A stretch of DNA of 64,000 nt. Origin: Flaccisagitta enflata. Lineage: Eukaryota; Chaetognatha; Sagittoidea; Aphragmophora. Shown in pieces: positions 1-12,500 of this stretch. Under the pieces are notes generated by a model. The model worked only from the letters and a program-made list of their open reading frames with translations. It made no database searches and was not told where the DNA came from. Made by a program: the position numbers and the translations under genes. How positions within the stretch are numbered: the first letter of the stretch is position 1; each line of letters opens with the position of its first letter. The DNA is taken from contig OZ231126.1 in assembly GCA_965153355.1 (NCBI GenBank), positions 47,306,001 to 47,370,000 of the forward strand, given 5' to 3'.

Positions 1-200
1 AAATTGGTAACCGTTTTGATTTTCTTCCCCATATAGCCGAATTTTGCCAAAGTTACATAAAATTGCCTAAGTCTGCAAAATTGTGCCCATTTTGCCAAAT
101 TCTGCTTAATTTGCTAAATTAAGCAAATTTTACCGAATTACCAGATTTTGCTAAATTTACCAAATTTTGCCAAATTCTGCAAAATTTTGTCTGATTCTGC
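1..200. repeat. Degenerate short tandem repeat
   Basis: Loose repeats of a unit like TTTTGCCAAATTCTGC, about 10-17 bp long and diverged from copy to copy. No gene is visible in this stretch. Confidence 0.6.
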
Positions 201-390
201 CGACGGACGGAGGAGGAGAATTTCCTGATGTGTGAAACCACAGGTCATCAGCCCCTTTGAAGCCGCTGCCCTGCTCCCTCCCTCAACTTCAATCCCAACC
301 TACTTAGGCAGGGCGCGGGTACCGCTGACCATCTAACGCTTTTGCGACTATTGGTACTACCAAAATTGTGTGCTCATCAATGTTTCTTTT

Positions 391-725
391 CTAGTTGCGA
401 ACACGCAACTCAAAGAGGCTTTATCCGTCTGTCCATCGGTCTGTGGGTCCGTCCATGATGATCGAGTCAGAAAGTTTGAAAACGCGCATTTGTAATGCTA
501 CACATGTTTCTCCGAGTGTGAGCATGGGGTAGGGGAGGACATGGATGGTGGTTGTGTGCCCCTGCCCACCTGTCCGCGACAATATTGTGACCCAGCGTCA
601 CTTGTTCTGTTATCCTACCCTTTGATTTCTTTCCCCATTTCCAAATCCTTTGATTTTATTGCCCCCCAGCGGGAAGGGGGGGGGGGAATGGTGGGAGGGT
701 ATGCAACAATATACAGGCCTGTCCG
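391..725 (+). mobile_element. Family-1 element, TTGCG variant, joined to a TATACAGGCC end
   Basis: Starts with TAGTTGCGAACACGCAACTC, which can form a hairpin, then GGCTTTATCCGTCTGTCC and TGCCCCTGCCCACCTGTCC. The right end, TATACAGGCCTG, is the inverted end of the GTATAAAGTTGAG family seen at 4073 and 16492. It therefore looks composite. The remaining DNA up to 1088 shows no gene. Confidence 0.5.
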
Positions 726-1088
726 CCTGTGTTAAAATCTAACAAACCAGCCAATTACATTCTATCACGGTTTTAAGTCTTCAGGTTAAAGACTGTACAC
801 TGAATGGTGTAAAGATTGTTAGCGTGTTATTACCCAAATTTACTTCTTTGATGTAAAACACTGTATGCAGGAGTAATGATCCAAAAGCAGTACCTGACAC
901 CTGTGAAGAGAAATCAAATCTTCTAAGTCGCACAATACGACTGACGTATACAATTTTACACATCAATAATGATGTCATCAATATAAACACCCCCTAAGCC
1001 CCAGATAGCTCTACAAAATGAATCACCATGCAACGAAAAACAGCGCGCGTCTAGAACTAGAAGAGCTGGTTGATCATTCTCGCAAATG

Positions 1089-4000
1089 TCATTTTTGACT
1101 AAAATTTGGAACGGGAAGTTTGCTAGGAGATACACTGGGTTTTAAAAGGGGTGGCAGGGCAGCCATGTCTTTGGGTTTGGCTGGCGGAGGCGCGGCATCC
1201 GTGGAAGACGCCTCGCTCTTTTCATCGGGGATGGAAATGACTGTGGATGACGAAGCGGCGTCGACGGCGCCGGTGGACGATGCGCGTTCGAAACTGGCGT
1301 CGGAAGCGGCGGCAGGCGGCGTTGTCGCCTTCTCACTCGACGACGTCGTCGCCTCGTCGTCATCCATAGAAGGCCACGAGGGAGTCGATTCCTCCATTTT
1401 GCTCAAACGCTCGTTCAGCGCCTATAGGAAGAAAAGAACAGCACGGATAAATGCGACCATTCTGATGGGTGAATGCGTCGCGTTGGGACGGAAAAATCGG
1501 GCCAATAACGCACTGCATTTCGCATTTGTTTTATTTTTTCAGAAATGCGAAAAACTCTTGTACAGCACAGTTTTTATGTATGTTTTTTTTTATATGGTGA
1601 CTAAGAATGACTTAAAATGACCTAAAATGACCGAGTCACTGTTAGTCATTCTGAGTCACTTTAAAGTCATTCCAAGTTTGGTTGAAGTCTGGTCTAAGTC
1701 TGGTCTAAGTCTGGTCTAAGTCTGGTCTAAGTCTGGTCTAAGTCTGGTCTAAGTCTGGTCTAAGTCTGGTCGAAGTCTGGTCGAAGTCTGGTCGAAGTCT
1801 GGTCGAAGTCTGGTCGAAGTCTGGTCGAAGTCTGGTCGAAGTCTGGTCGAAGTCTGGTCGAAGTCTGGTCGAAGTCTGGTCGAAGTCTGTCTGAAGTCTG
1901 GTGAAGTCTGGTCAAGTCTGGCCGAAGTCTGGTCAAGTCTGGCCAGTCTGGTCGAAGTCTGGTCGAAGTCTGGTCAAGTCTGGCCGAAGTCTGGCCGGGG
2001 TCTGGTCGAAGTCTGGCAAGTCTGGCCGAAGTCTGGTCAAGTCTGGCAAGTCTGGCCGTGGTCGAAGTCTGGCCGAAGTCTGGCCGTCTGGTCGAAGTCT
2101 GGTCGAAGTCTGGTCGGGTCTGGCCGAAGTCTGGTCGAAGTCTGGTCAAGTCTGGTCAAGTCTGGTCGAGTCTGGTGAAGTCTGGCCGAAGTCTGGTCGA
2201 AGTCTGGTCAAGTCTGGTCGAAGTCTGGTCGAAGTCTGGTGAAGTCTGGTCGAAGTCTGGTCGAAGTCTGGCCGGTCTGGTCGGCCCTGGTCGTCTGGTC
2301 GAAGTCTGGTCGAAGTCTGGTCGGAAGTCTGGTCGGGTCGGGCCGGGCCCGTCGGTCTGGTCGAAGTCTGGTCGAAGTCTGGTCGAAGTCTGGTCGAAGT
2401 CTGGTCGAAGTCTGGTCGAAGTCTGGTCGAAGTCTGGTCGAAGTCTGGCCGGTCTGGTCGAAGTCTGGTCGAAGTCTGGTCGAAGTCTGGCCGAAGTCTG
2501 GTCGAAGTCTGGTCCGGTCGTGGTCTGGTCGGTTCGGTCAAGTCTGGTCAAGTCTGGTCGAAGTCTGGCTGAAGCCCGCTGAAGTCTGGTTGAAGTCTGG
2601 TTGAAGTCTGGTTGAAGTCTGGTTGAAGTCTGGTTGATAAAATGATACAATAAGGAGTCGGGTAAATTCAGTTATATTTGTCTCGCACGCGACTTATAGG
2701 TGTTGGCCTTGTTTTACCTCAGAGGGGGTGTACGCCGCCAATGTTTGGGGTAGAATTTCTCAAGAAAGGGAGCGAAATTAAAAAATCGCCTCTATGGCAT
2801 AAATTGTAGTATTGTACTGTGACAAACTACAGAATGATACTCTATATGATCCTGTGGAAGTTTTGTCATGAGCTGTAGGTAGGGGTGCTAACCTTTTTTT
2901 ACGGTTTTTATAATCTTCACGTTGTATCACATGTGGAAGTGTAAGCGTCCTAACTTCAATGGAATGTAAAATTAAGTTGATATTCTTAATCTACACTTTT
3001 TTAGGGCTAGTGTGCAAAAAATTAAAGACGGTTATTTTCTTTTCAAAACTCTTAAAATTGAGCTTTTGGTCCAGCGGATACTTGACAAGAGAGTTTAAAA
3101 AGAAAGCTAACTCATAGACATCATACCTTGAGGGCAATTTGCCTCCTTCGCTCAGCATCTTCCGCGTTCGTTCCGGGGAGACTGACGGTAATGGAACCGG
3201 ATGGAGCCGCCATGTTGTATCGATGAACTTGACGTTTGCAAATTTTCATGCGGACGAGAAGACTGAAAAATGTGTTAGCAACGACGGCGACAAACGGATA
3301 TATCGGTTCCGGAAAGAAGGAAGCGAACATAAAATGATCCGCGGAATCGCCGGTAGTTTTGTTGTTATGCTTTTGGTAAAATCGCAAATAAGTCCAACTC
3401 GTCATCAAGCCCATACCGAACAACCTAAAGGGATGTCGTTGAATGTTAAATTAAAATCATGAGCCAACGGATAGCGTAAGTGCCGGTTTGCAAAGTTACT
3501 TCCCGCGCTAACGTATCCAAGACTATCAATAACCGACAATGCGCAAACCCGCATTGAACACAAACATACTTGATTCTATGAATTTTTTTTTGGCAGTGCA
3601 AATAAATATCAGACTTCCAAAAAGTTAAAATCCATTTTCTGAGCTCTAATTAAACTTAGTCTCGAAATGCGGATACAACTCACCAAGGGTACGTCCCAGA
3701 AACGCCCCCAAAGATGTTAACAATGATGGCGAGCAGCAGAACCAAAATCGGCACGTGACGATTTCGAATTTTACCCAGTGGAAGATTCAGAAGAACGTGA
3801 TCGGGCATGATCTGAAAGAATGAAATTGCCGAATCAGATCAAAGCGCATCTCTAAAATTTGCTTACGGCTCACTGCTAGTGCCTCGCATATAATTCCTTA
3901 AGCCAGAAGCTGCTATCCTGATAGTAGGATGTATGTACTCTCGCCGATATAAGAAGGGAAAGGTTTCTGGCACTATTTTATTAATTTTTTTTTACATTCA

Positions 4001-4984
4001 CATCACTTCTAATTGAACTTAATTTGTTTGTATAGCGGAGTGTTGTGGTGTGCAGAGATAGTTGTTAAATGAGGCCTGTATAAAGTTGAGTATTTCCCCA
4101 TTTGAAGGGTTAGGAGATGGAGAAGAAAATCAAAGGGATGAGAAGAAAAAAAATTTTAAAAAGATTTTACACTTTTGGCTGTTCTAAAAGAAAGTATTTG
4201 ATTACAACACTATTTTACACTTTTCTGACCATAATTTTACTATATGCTATATACTATATGCTATATACTATATGTATTTATACTCTATAGGGTAGAAAAA
4301 TAAGGAAATCAAACAAATTTTTGACTAAGCAGGGAAGGAAAGCTAAGACCAGGGGGGAAGAAATCAAAAGCCGCTCAACTTTATACACCCCAGAGTTGTT
4401 TGTATGATTGTCTACATCGTCCCTCTGTACATCGTTTTTTGTTTCCTGTACAATAAATCTTTCATTCATTTCATCCATTCAATGGCACGGCATTTCAAAT
4501 ATTATCGACCTAGACAGTTCTCTACCTGTTTTACGGCGACGGAAAAGGCAGCGATGTATCCGGGTAAGCCGTGAATTCGAATTTCGAACAAGAAAGACGG
4601 GTCGAAAGTCAATCCATACAGCATAACGTAGATAAAACTGGTGGCTATACCGGCGACGGTGTTCACGAGTAAATAAAAGTTAATCATTTCTATGGTGCCC
4701 CAAAGAGGCTCAAGCAGTTTTCCGTACAAGTTGATGATGATGATGTCGACTAGCGCGTGCCACCAATGAGTTTCCATGAAGGAGTGGGTAGCGAACGTCC
4801 AGATGCGAAATTTGGGCGGGAAGAAGAGTCCCGGGCGTACGCAGAAGGCGTCGATCGCAGCGGAGCTGAAGGAGAGAGCGTAGCAGACGATGATAACGCA
4901 TGATAGAATACGAACGAAGGGAGACGTCGACGCAAAGGCGGCGCCCACTTGAGCACGGACGTAAGGAAAGTTGCGACGAATCAT
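1089..4984 (-). CDS. TMEM115: TMEM115 orthologue, Golgi rhomboid-like membrane protein (4 exons)
   Basis: Minus-strand exons are 4984-4526, 3811-3684, 3424-3127 and 1421-1089. They join in frame to 405 codons plus stop (TGA at 1091-1089); all junctions are GT-AG. The family (TMEM115/DUF1751) is a catalytically dead rhomboid-like Golgi membrane protein implicated in retrograde traffic. Exon 1 has the family N-terminal half with several hydrophobic helices and RIWTFATHSFMETHWW and GKLLEPLWG. Exon 2 is a further helix. Exon 3 has SWTYLRFYQKH, ADHFMFASFFPE and SLPGTNAEDAERRRQIALK. Exon 4 starts ALNERL and has WPSMDDDE followed by an S/T/A/P-rich acidic tail. Human TMEM115 is 351 aa, so the tail is longer here. 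Key human catalytic rhomboid residues are also absent in this family. Intron 3 holds the 11-bp minisatellite. The ATG at 4984 fits the family N-terminus. Confidence 0.95.
1676..2640. repeat. 11-bp minisatellite (AAGTCTGGTCG)n
   Basis: About 85 tandem units of AAGTCTGGTCG. The proximal units are AAGTCTGGTCT, the middle is homogeneous, and the distal part has variants (AAGTCTGGCCG, deleted units) with a terminal AAGTCTGGTTG block. It lies in TMEM115 intron 3. Because 11 is not a multiple of 3, all frames stay open on both strands, which gives spurious repetitive ORFs of up to 174 aa. Confidence 0.95.
4073..4391. mobile_element. Non-autonomous element, GTATAAAGTTGAG ends (copy 1)
   Basis: The left end GGCCTGTATAAAGTTGAG and right end CTCAACTTTATACACCCC form an imperfect inverted repeat about 320 bp apart, in TMEM115 intron 1. 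The same ends recur at 16492-16742, 58264-58513 and 61006-61319. No coding capacity. Confidence 0.6.
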
Positions 4985-5170
4985 AGCGTTCTGTTATCTT
5001 CATCCAGTCCCAACAGGATAATAGAGATAAATCGATCACCCTCGGTATTTAATCGTTTATGTATCACAAGAGCATATCATTTCGTCCCCAAATTTCGAAA
5101 AAGCGTACGTGTTGATCGCGATTTGCCATATTGATTCACTGAAAGGTTGACAAACGCACAAAGTGTACCC

Positions 5171-5519
5171 TACGTCCCATGAAGCGCCCCAAACTTTGAC
5201 TATGGCTCTTACCAATCTTACCACAGTTGAGGCTTGGTAAAAAAACATTCCATGCAAAATTTTGGGCCTCTGAGATAGCAGGAACCTTTGTCAGGGTGAG
5301 GTTGAAGTTTGTATTGAATTAGCATTGGAATCAATATTTCTATTATGCAAATTTTGTCTCTGCCATAGGTTTCTATGGAAACTTCATGGTCACCCTGACA
5401 AAGGTTCCTGCTGTTCCAGAGGCCTGAAATTTTGCATGGGATGTTTTTTTACCAAGCCTCAACCATGGTAAGATTGGTGAGAGTCAGCGTCAAAGTTTGG
5501 GGCGGTTCATGGGACGTAG
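5171..5519. mobile_element. Palindromic MITE with 8-bp target duplication (hAT-like)
   Basis: A 349-bp element with about 130-bp inverted arms. The left end TACGTCCCATGAAGCGCCCC is mirrored by GGGGCGGTTCATGGGACGTA on the right. It is flanked by GTGTACCC on both sides (5163-5170 and 5520-5527). An 8-bp duplication is typical of hAT elements. It lies 187 bp upstream of the TMEM115 start codon, in the spacer between TMEM115 and BTBD9. The rest of 4985-5948 shows no gene. Confidence 0.85.
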
Positions 5520-5948
5520 TGTACCCTTGATAAGTTGTCAGACAAAGCGTAGGTACACCTCAACGGCATAGGGTCCCTACATCATAAGACAAAAGGAAAA
5601 GACGAGCAATAATCTCAAACCATGCATAGCGAGACGGCATTTAAAATATAACTTGCGCGGTTAGCTCCACAGCAAAGCACAGCTGCATACTAGTGCATAG
5701 TTACAAATCGACAGGAGAATAAGACAAGCGTAATGCCCAAGATGACGAATAAATCTGTCATTCCTCACAGAGGACAGTCAACCGACCGAAATAAAAACTC
5801 ATATCCACACTTTCTTAGGACTACAAATAGAATGAACGATATCACGAGGTCCGTAAATAGAGGTAAATAAATAAAAGGTTTGCTCCGTTAATAGCATGCG
5901 TTATCGCGACAATACCATTGTACCGCAAAAGTTTCCATTAAAGCGTGC

Positions 5949-7902
5949 CTACTCATCTTCCCTCGGTAAGTCTTCTTGCGCATTATCCTCGGCGTCATTC
6001 AGCGGCATCACGCCCTCGATCGGCTCTGGGAAGACGTCGTTTACCACTACGCCTTCCATTCCACTTCCTTCTCCACCCGCCGCATTCATCCTGGCTGCTT
6101 CCACGTCGTCTTCACCCCAAACCGCGCCCGCTCCTTGGAAGCTGCCGCCGCTGTTTTGGCTGAGGCTCCTCGCCGCCGTAGAATGGCGTATAACGCCACC
6201 CCTGCTCGGCGACACGCTGACGCCGCGAGGTGGTAGCGGCGGGGCATTCCCAGAAGTCGCCGGAAGGAATGGTCGTGGCGTATTCGTCGCCGAGAGGTCA
6301 TAACCCATCATTTGCAGCGACGGTGGTTGCTGCTGCTGCTGCGGCACCACCGCCGTCGACGACGAAGATGAAGAGGCTACTGGATTAAAGAGAAAGCCGA
6401 AATCGTTGGCGCCCCCGATCATCTGCGGACGAGGTTGATGATTGCGCGGATAGCCTGGGTGACCGGGATGGCCGTGCCCAGGAGTTCCGCTCGGATGAAC
6501 ACCACCGCGGGAGGATGAAGCGGCGCTGTGTGTCGAGGCGTTAGAAGCGGTGTCGTTGTCACGAATAGGCGGTAGGGCAACAGCGAAACCATCGACTGAT
6601 GAAAAAGAGGGAAACAATGAAATCCATCGTCATCAGCAATAATTGAATTTGCTTCAGCTGTTGTTCAAAGATGACTTTCTATAAGGAAATGGTCGCGTGC
6701 ACGTCCTCAGTATGCAGAGGCAGCGATAAAAAGCTATCCAAGCATGGGCAGTGATGCGAAAAGCTGATCTACGACGACGGAAAAAGGAGAAGTAATAACG
6801 CTCGATCGACCTAGGAATGGAAATGGAAATCGCATCGATGGTTGTGATGGAGACTGAAATAATGTCGACCAAGTAAAATGCTTTGATACTACGCGAATAA
6901 AAAAAAAAGCCGCACTTTTAAATGGCAATTTATCATATCAAACTTTAAAATAATCTAACAAAATCTTAGACCATTTTGAAGATCTCAAAAAGATCTTTGA
7001 TTTGGCTCCAATTATTTGTTGATTTGGCTCCAATTATTTGTTTAGATATATAATAAAAAAAAGTAAAAACATTGCCACTTTCAGTTTTGCAATCCTATAT
7101 ACAAATAAGCATTTTTGCAAAAGAGAGGTTCACTTTGGCAAGCTCTATCTCCTAAACGGTTTAAGATACAGACCTGGGATTGGTCTAGAATGAAAGAAAA
7201 TTCAAAAATCTTTAAAATCAGTTGAACAAAAAAATTTTGAATTAATTTCTGGTGTCTCATCCACCTAGCCACAAAAGGGTGCGGCTTTTTTTTTTATTCG
7301 CGTAGTAATTTAAGATGATAGTGAAAGTTTTAAAACAATATCGATTGAAAATACATAAGATAGCACAGCAAGTCTTGTCGTATTTTCGTCTTGTCTGTAA
7401 TGAACGCTCATGATAAAACCATGAGAAACATGCTAACACGGGCTTACTGCAGTCATACCAGGTCCGCCGCCGACTTGCATGAAAGGTAGCTGATTAACGC
7501 CGGCTGCTGACACGCTCGCTGTTGAAGTAGATGGCGCAGCGGTCGATGAACTCATGGCTACTGAAGGTGTCGCGGTCGTCGTGGTCGTCCCCGTGGCTTC
7601 AGGTAGCTCGGACGATGGCGCAGGACACTCGAAGTGGACGCAGTGAAATACTTCGTTGGCGGTGTTGTGAGTGCCGACGATCTTGATATAGCACACGGGC
7701 CGAGGCGGGAATGTGATGGTTTGCCAACTTTGACATTTCTCGTTTCTTCTGTCAACGACGCGATGCCACTGCAAATGATCCGTCGAAACGTCGATGTAGT
7801 AGGAATAAGAACGGTCGTCGCAATCCCACAAGAGCAACCGAATGCTCCCGATAAAATACGGCTGTGGAAGCTGGACGACGATCGCACCTGGAGAGAAATG
7901 AA

Positions 7903-7981
<79 letters not shown>

Positions 7982-9468
7982 GAAAAAGAAAACAGTTATC
8001 AAAATTTTTGAGTAAAACTTAAAAGGGCCATAACATCTGTAAAAGATCAATTGAGCTGATTTAAAAAAAAACTATATAAAACTATATTAAACTATATAAA
8101 ACTATATAAAACTATATAAAACTATATAAAACTATATAAAACTATATATAACGATGTAAAACTATATAAAAGTATATATAAAAGTTTATAAAACTATATA
8201 AAACTATATAAAAGAATATAAAACCATATAAAACCGTATAAAACTATAAAACTAGATAAAACTATATAAAAACTATATAAAACTATATAAAACTATATAA
8301 AAACTACTACTTAGGAAAAAAGTCTTCGTTCACTTGATAAGGATGTTCATTTACTGAATAGATATCAATTGGATCAGGGTTTTCTCCTTTTCAGTACCTC
8401 ATCTGAGGTCTCGCTTAGGCTATGACTGCTTCCATTTGACTTAGTGACAGTTTTCTCAGTTCTAAAATAAGTTATGCCAAGACATGTCACTGAAGATTTT
8501 AGCGTGAATATTTACCAGCCATTCAGTTGATATCATTAATTCCTTCTGTTTTGGAAGCTTAATTATAGGCAAAATGTTGTGAAATCGGGACTTGATGGGA
8601 AACTCATATGGTGGTTGATAAAAAATTCCATAATGAGTTAGTAAATCAACGAAAACAATGTTATGACTGGTATGTTGATAAGTGCGCTTTCCAAAACAGA
8701 TTCATCTCTGATTTTTCTGCATTTTCAAAAAAGAGTAATCAGTTTCAAATCACTCTCATTTCTAAACGCTCTGAGCCACAAGAATGGGATTGATCCCAAA
8801 TGGTAGAACTTTTGAAGCAGTTTTTGAATCTCACCGGTTTTCCCTACTTATCATTACTAGAGGTGTATTTATTATTACTTATAGGTGAACGAAGACTTAT
8901 TTCCTAGGTAGTATATAAAACCATATAAAAACTATATGGCTTGTGCAACAATTTATCCTATATAAAACTCATCAGTTAATCAAAAGGAAACATAAATTGA
9001 ACAAAATTTGGAAAAGATATGGACATTTATATAGTGTAAGCTTCCATTACATACACATACATACCTAATCTGTGGTCTTTTGAAACACTATCAAATTTAC
9101 TTAGGCATATAAAACTATATATATAAAAATTAGGCATGTTCCAAGGGACAATATGTCCTTCGGAGGGAGGGGAGGGGAATTATTTTGTCCCTCCCCCGAA
9201 GGGAGCCGAAAGACCCGAATGTTTTGCTTTATCAATAATACTACTTCATTTCAGGTTGGAAATAGCGGGCATACGCCAGAGGAGAGAGCCAAAACAGTTT
9301 TAGATCACTTTCAGAAAGTTTATTTATGAAAGGAAACCTAGGAAATAAAATAAGTAACTAAGGTCTTACAACTGATACGTTATAATACGTTATACGTTTT
9401 AATCCATTTCTTTTAAAACAAAACTGAACCCGGGCTAATAATCTTGGACATTCAGGTGGACAGGCTTG

Positions 9469-9541
<73 letters not shown>

Positions 9542-12500
9542 TTTTCTCTCTCTCTCTCCATTCTTCAATGATGTCAACGCAAATGTTGCCAGACTTGTAA
9601 TTAACCCAGTCAGAAGTGATTATCAGGCCTGGTCACTATTGGTGTGTCTCTTTTATTTTTGTCATCTCATACTTTATAAAAAAATCGTGCAAATGAGCGT
9701 TCTCAGCATTCTTTTTACCTCTTCGCTTTCGATCCTTCCACCAATTTATCATTCATTCGTTCATTTATTTATTAATTCATTTATTCATTCATCCATCCAT
9801 TCATTCATTCATTCATTTATTCATTCTTTCTTTAATCGCGAGACAAATATTGGCGTAAACTCGGCCTTTTTCTTTATCTTTTCCATTAGGCGTTTAAAAG
9901 TGTGACACTGAAATTTCAACTTCATTTGATAAATCAATGTTTCTTTTTTCAACTGAGTAAAAAAAGTCAATTTGTGTGCCTGGCCTAAAAATGTTTGAAT
10001 GAACATTTTGGACAAATTAATATTTTTGATGATTGCGGGCATGTATGGATAAAAATTGGAAGTGAATGTAAATGAATGAAAGTGAATGAAAGATGATGAA
10101 AGTACAGCTAAACCCCGCTCAAAGGGATTTCAGGGGACTAACAATTTTATTCTGTTATACGCCAAATTCTGTTGCCAATAAAAAAAATAAAAAAAATAAG
10201 TTGAAGGGACCATAAATTTGCAGCTGTTATAGGCGGATTTCCGCTGGTTGCGGGTCCGTTAGAGTGGGGTTCAACTGTAAATGAAAGTAAATGAAAGTAG
10301 GAAGGTTGCAAGAATAAAGGACGCCAGGATTGGCTGTTTTGCGCTGTTTTGACATTTGCGTGATAGACTGACAGATCAACCAACTGAGGGACAGACATCA
10401 CTTCTTTTGCGAGGACGCACAAAGAAATAAAGTCGAATTAAGCTTAGCCTAACTCATTTTAGTCGCGGACACGCGATTCTACACCTTAACGTGTTGGTCC
10501 ATCTGTCCATCCGTCGGTAACATATCTAAATTGTGAGCGTTTTTTTGGCATTACTGCTCCTGCCCAACCATCCGCGACTGGATTGCCTTGTATCCAGCCT
10601 TGTTGATATGAACAGTTTTTTTTAACATGGCATCAAAACGCGCTAAAAATAAAAACGTTGTAGTTATTTCATTAATAGCTATGTTTTGAAGGCAAAAATG
10701 TACAAAGTATGGTAAAACTACCTTATTTACCGAGCACGCTCTTTTCCTGTCGGGCACACTAAAATTTTGTGGGGCGTGCCCTGCATGCACGCTTAGATAA
10801 AATACTAATTTCAGGGCTGGTGATAATCATTTTTAATTGAATCTGAGTTCCTCTGATCGTTCGACTGACCAATCATATCATTATCACTATCATAACAATT
10901 TTTCCAGTCGCTCATACTATTGTTTAGCAAGGGGCCATATCATCCGCCACTTTTTCTTTCTTATGCTTTTTGTCATTATGTCATGTATCTGATGAATGTG
11001 TAAGCTTCTGTCACTTATTTTTGCCGACGTGATAAAACGGGTATGAAAATTTATTTGGACTTTTTTTAAAGAAGATATTTTCAAGGATTTTTAGGTGCGA
11101 CAAAGCACCTCTTTAACTGGCTCTGTCCAGTGGTCGTTTGGTTGGTTGGTCGGTCGGGTAACACATTCGTTTGACGATCCACACATCGCACCTTATTGGC
11201 CTTGTTGAAAAATCTTTCAATCTAGACTAATCCCAGTTCTGTACCTCTAATGGTTTAGAAGCTAAAGCCCACCTAAGAGAAGCACTGATTTGCTAAAATG
11301 CATTTTTATAAAAGGATTGCAAAACTGAAATGGGCAATGTTTTTACTCTGTGTAAGCAAAAGTCGGAGTGGGAAAACTAGCGTTAAAAAATTATGCTTTT
11401 TGTAATTGAGCATGCCGATGGGGGGGGGGGGATGGGGGCGCATGAGGTGTGGATGGGGAAAGGCATGTCTGCATTGAATTTTTATCGCAAATTTCGTGAA
11501 ATTATTATGAAATTTTTTTTTTTCTACAGTTTTAAAAGGTTGATTGATACATTTAAAGTAGATAATAGTACTGTTCTTGTTATTAAGCCAGTTGCCAAAA
11601 CATTCGGGATAATTCGGAGGAATAATGAAATCATTTGTGGGAATCCGAAACAACAGAAAAAATGTATTATTTGTCCGAAATATTTCGGACATCCGAAAAT
11701 TCCCTCCATGCCTAAAAATATATATAAAACTATATAAAACTACATAAAAACTATATAAAACTATATAAAATTTTTGGGTAAAACTTAAAAGGGCCATAAA
11801 ATCTGTAAAAATAGATCAATTGAGCTGATTTAAAAAAAACACTATATAAAATTTTCTACCCGATCTATTTAGATAGGTTAGAACTTTGAAAAATGAAGTC
11901 TTGATGAAGTCGCAATTTTAAGTTTTAGAGACGCAAACATTTTCACTCAATAGAGCAATCTTAAATTCCTGTGTTGTGTAAGGTGTTGGACCTAATCACC
12001 ATATCCAATACCAAAAAGTCACCCAAAATGACAATTGTTGAAGTTGTGAAAAACTTTATCACAACCTATCAGTTATCGTATCAGTATCGGTAAGGATTAA
12101 AGTTGTGCTGATGCTGCTGTTGCTGCAGCAGTTCTGGAGAAACATCCCCCAAAAACCCCATTGACTGGCGCAACTCATAGCATGATCATCACTACTTAGA
12201 TCCCAGAAGTGACATTAATATCCACTTGTGGCCCGATTTGCCACTAGCCCGATCTGCCCCACCCTCCCCTATCTTTATAAATCCTTACCTGAGCCAAGCT
12301 GATGACAGGTATAACCAGAATCCCAATCGTACTCGTTCATGACGCCATTGATCAAAGCGTTGCGCGATCTGGACACTCCTTCAGTCACCGTGGCCCAATT
12401 TTCAACGGTGGCCACGTTGTCCGTCGGCACTAGGATACCATTTTCCAGCGAGAACTCTTCTTCCTTGAAGAAGGCTTCGAAGGAGACGACGTGAAAGACG

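Noticed and set aside
1760-2650. Overlapping repetitive open frames of up to 174 aa on both strands
   Set aside because: They translate the 11-bp minisatellite in all frames; no start context, no domain, inside a TMEM115 intron.
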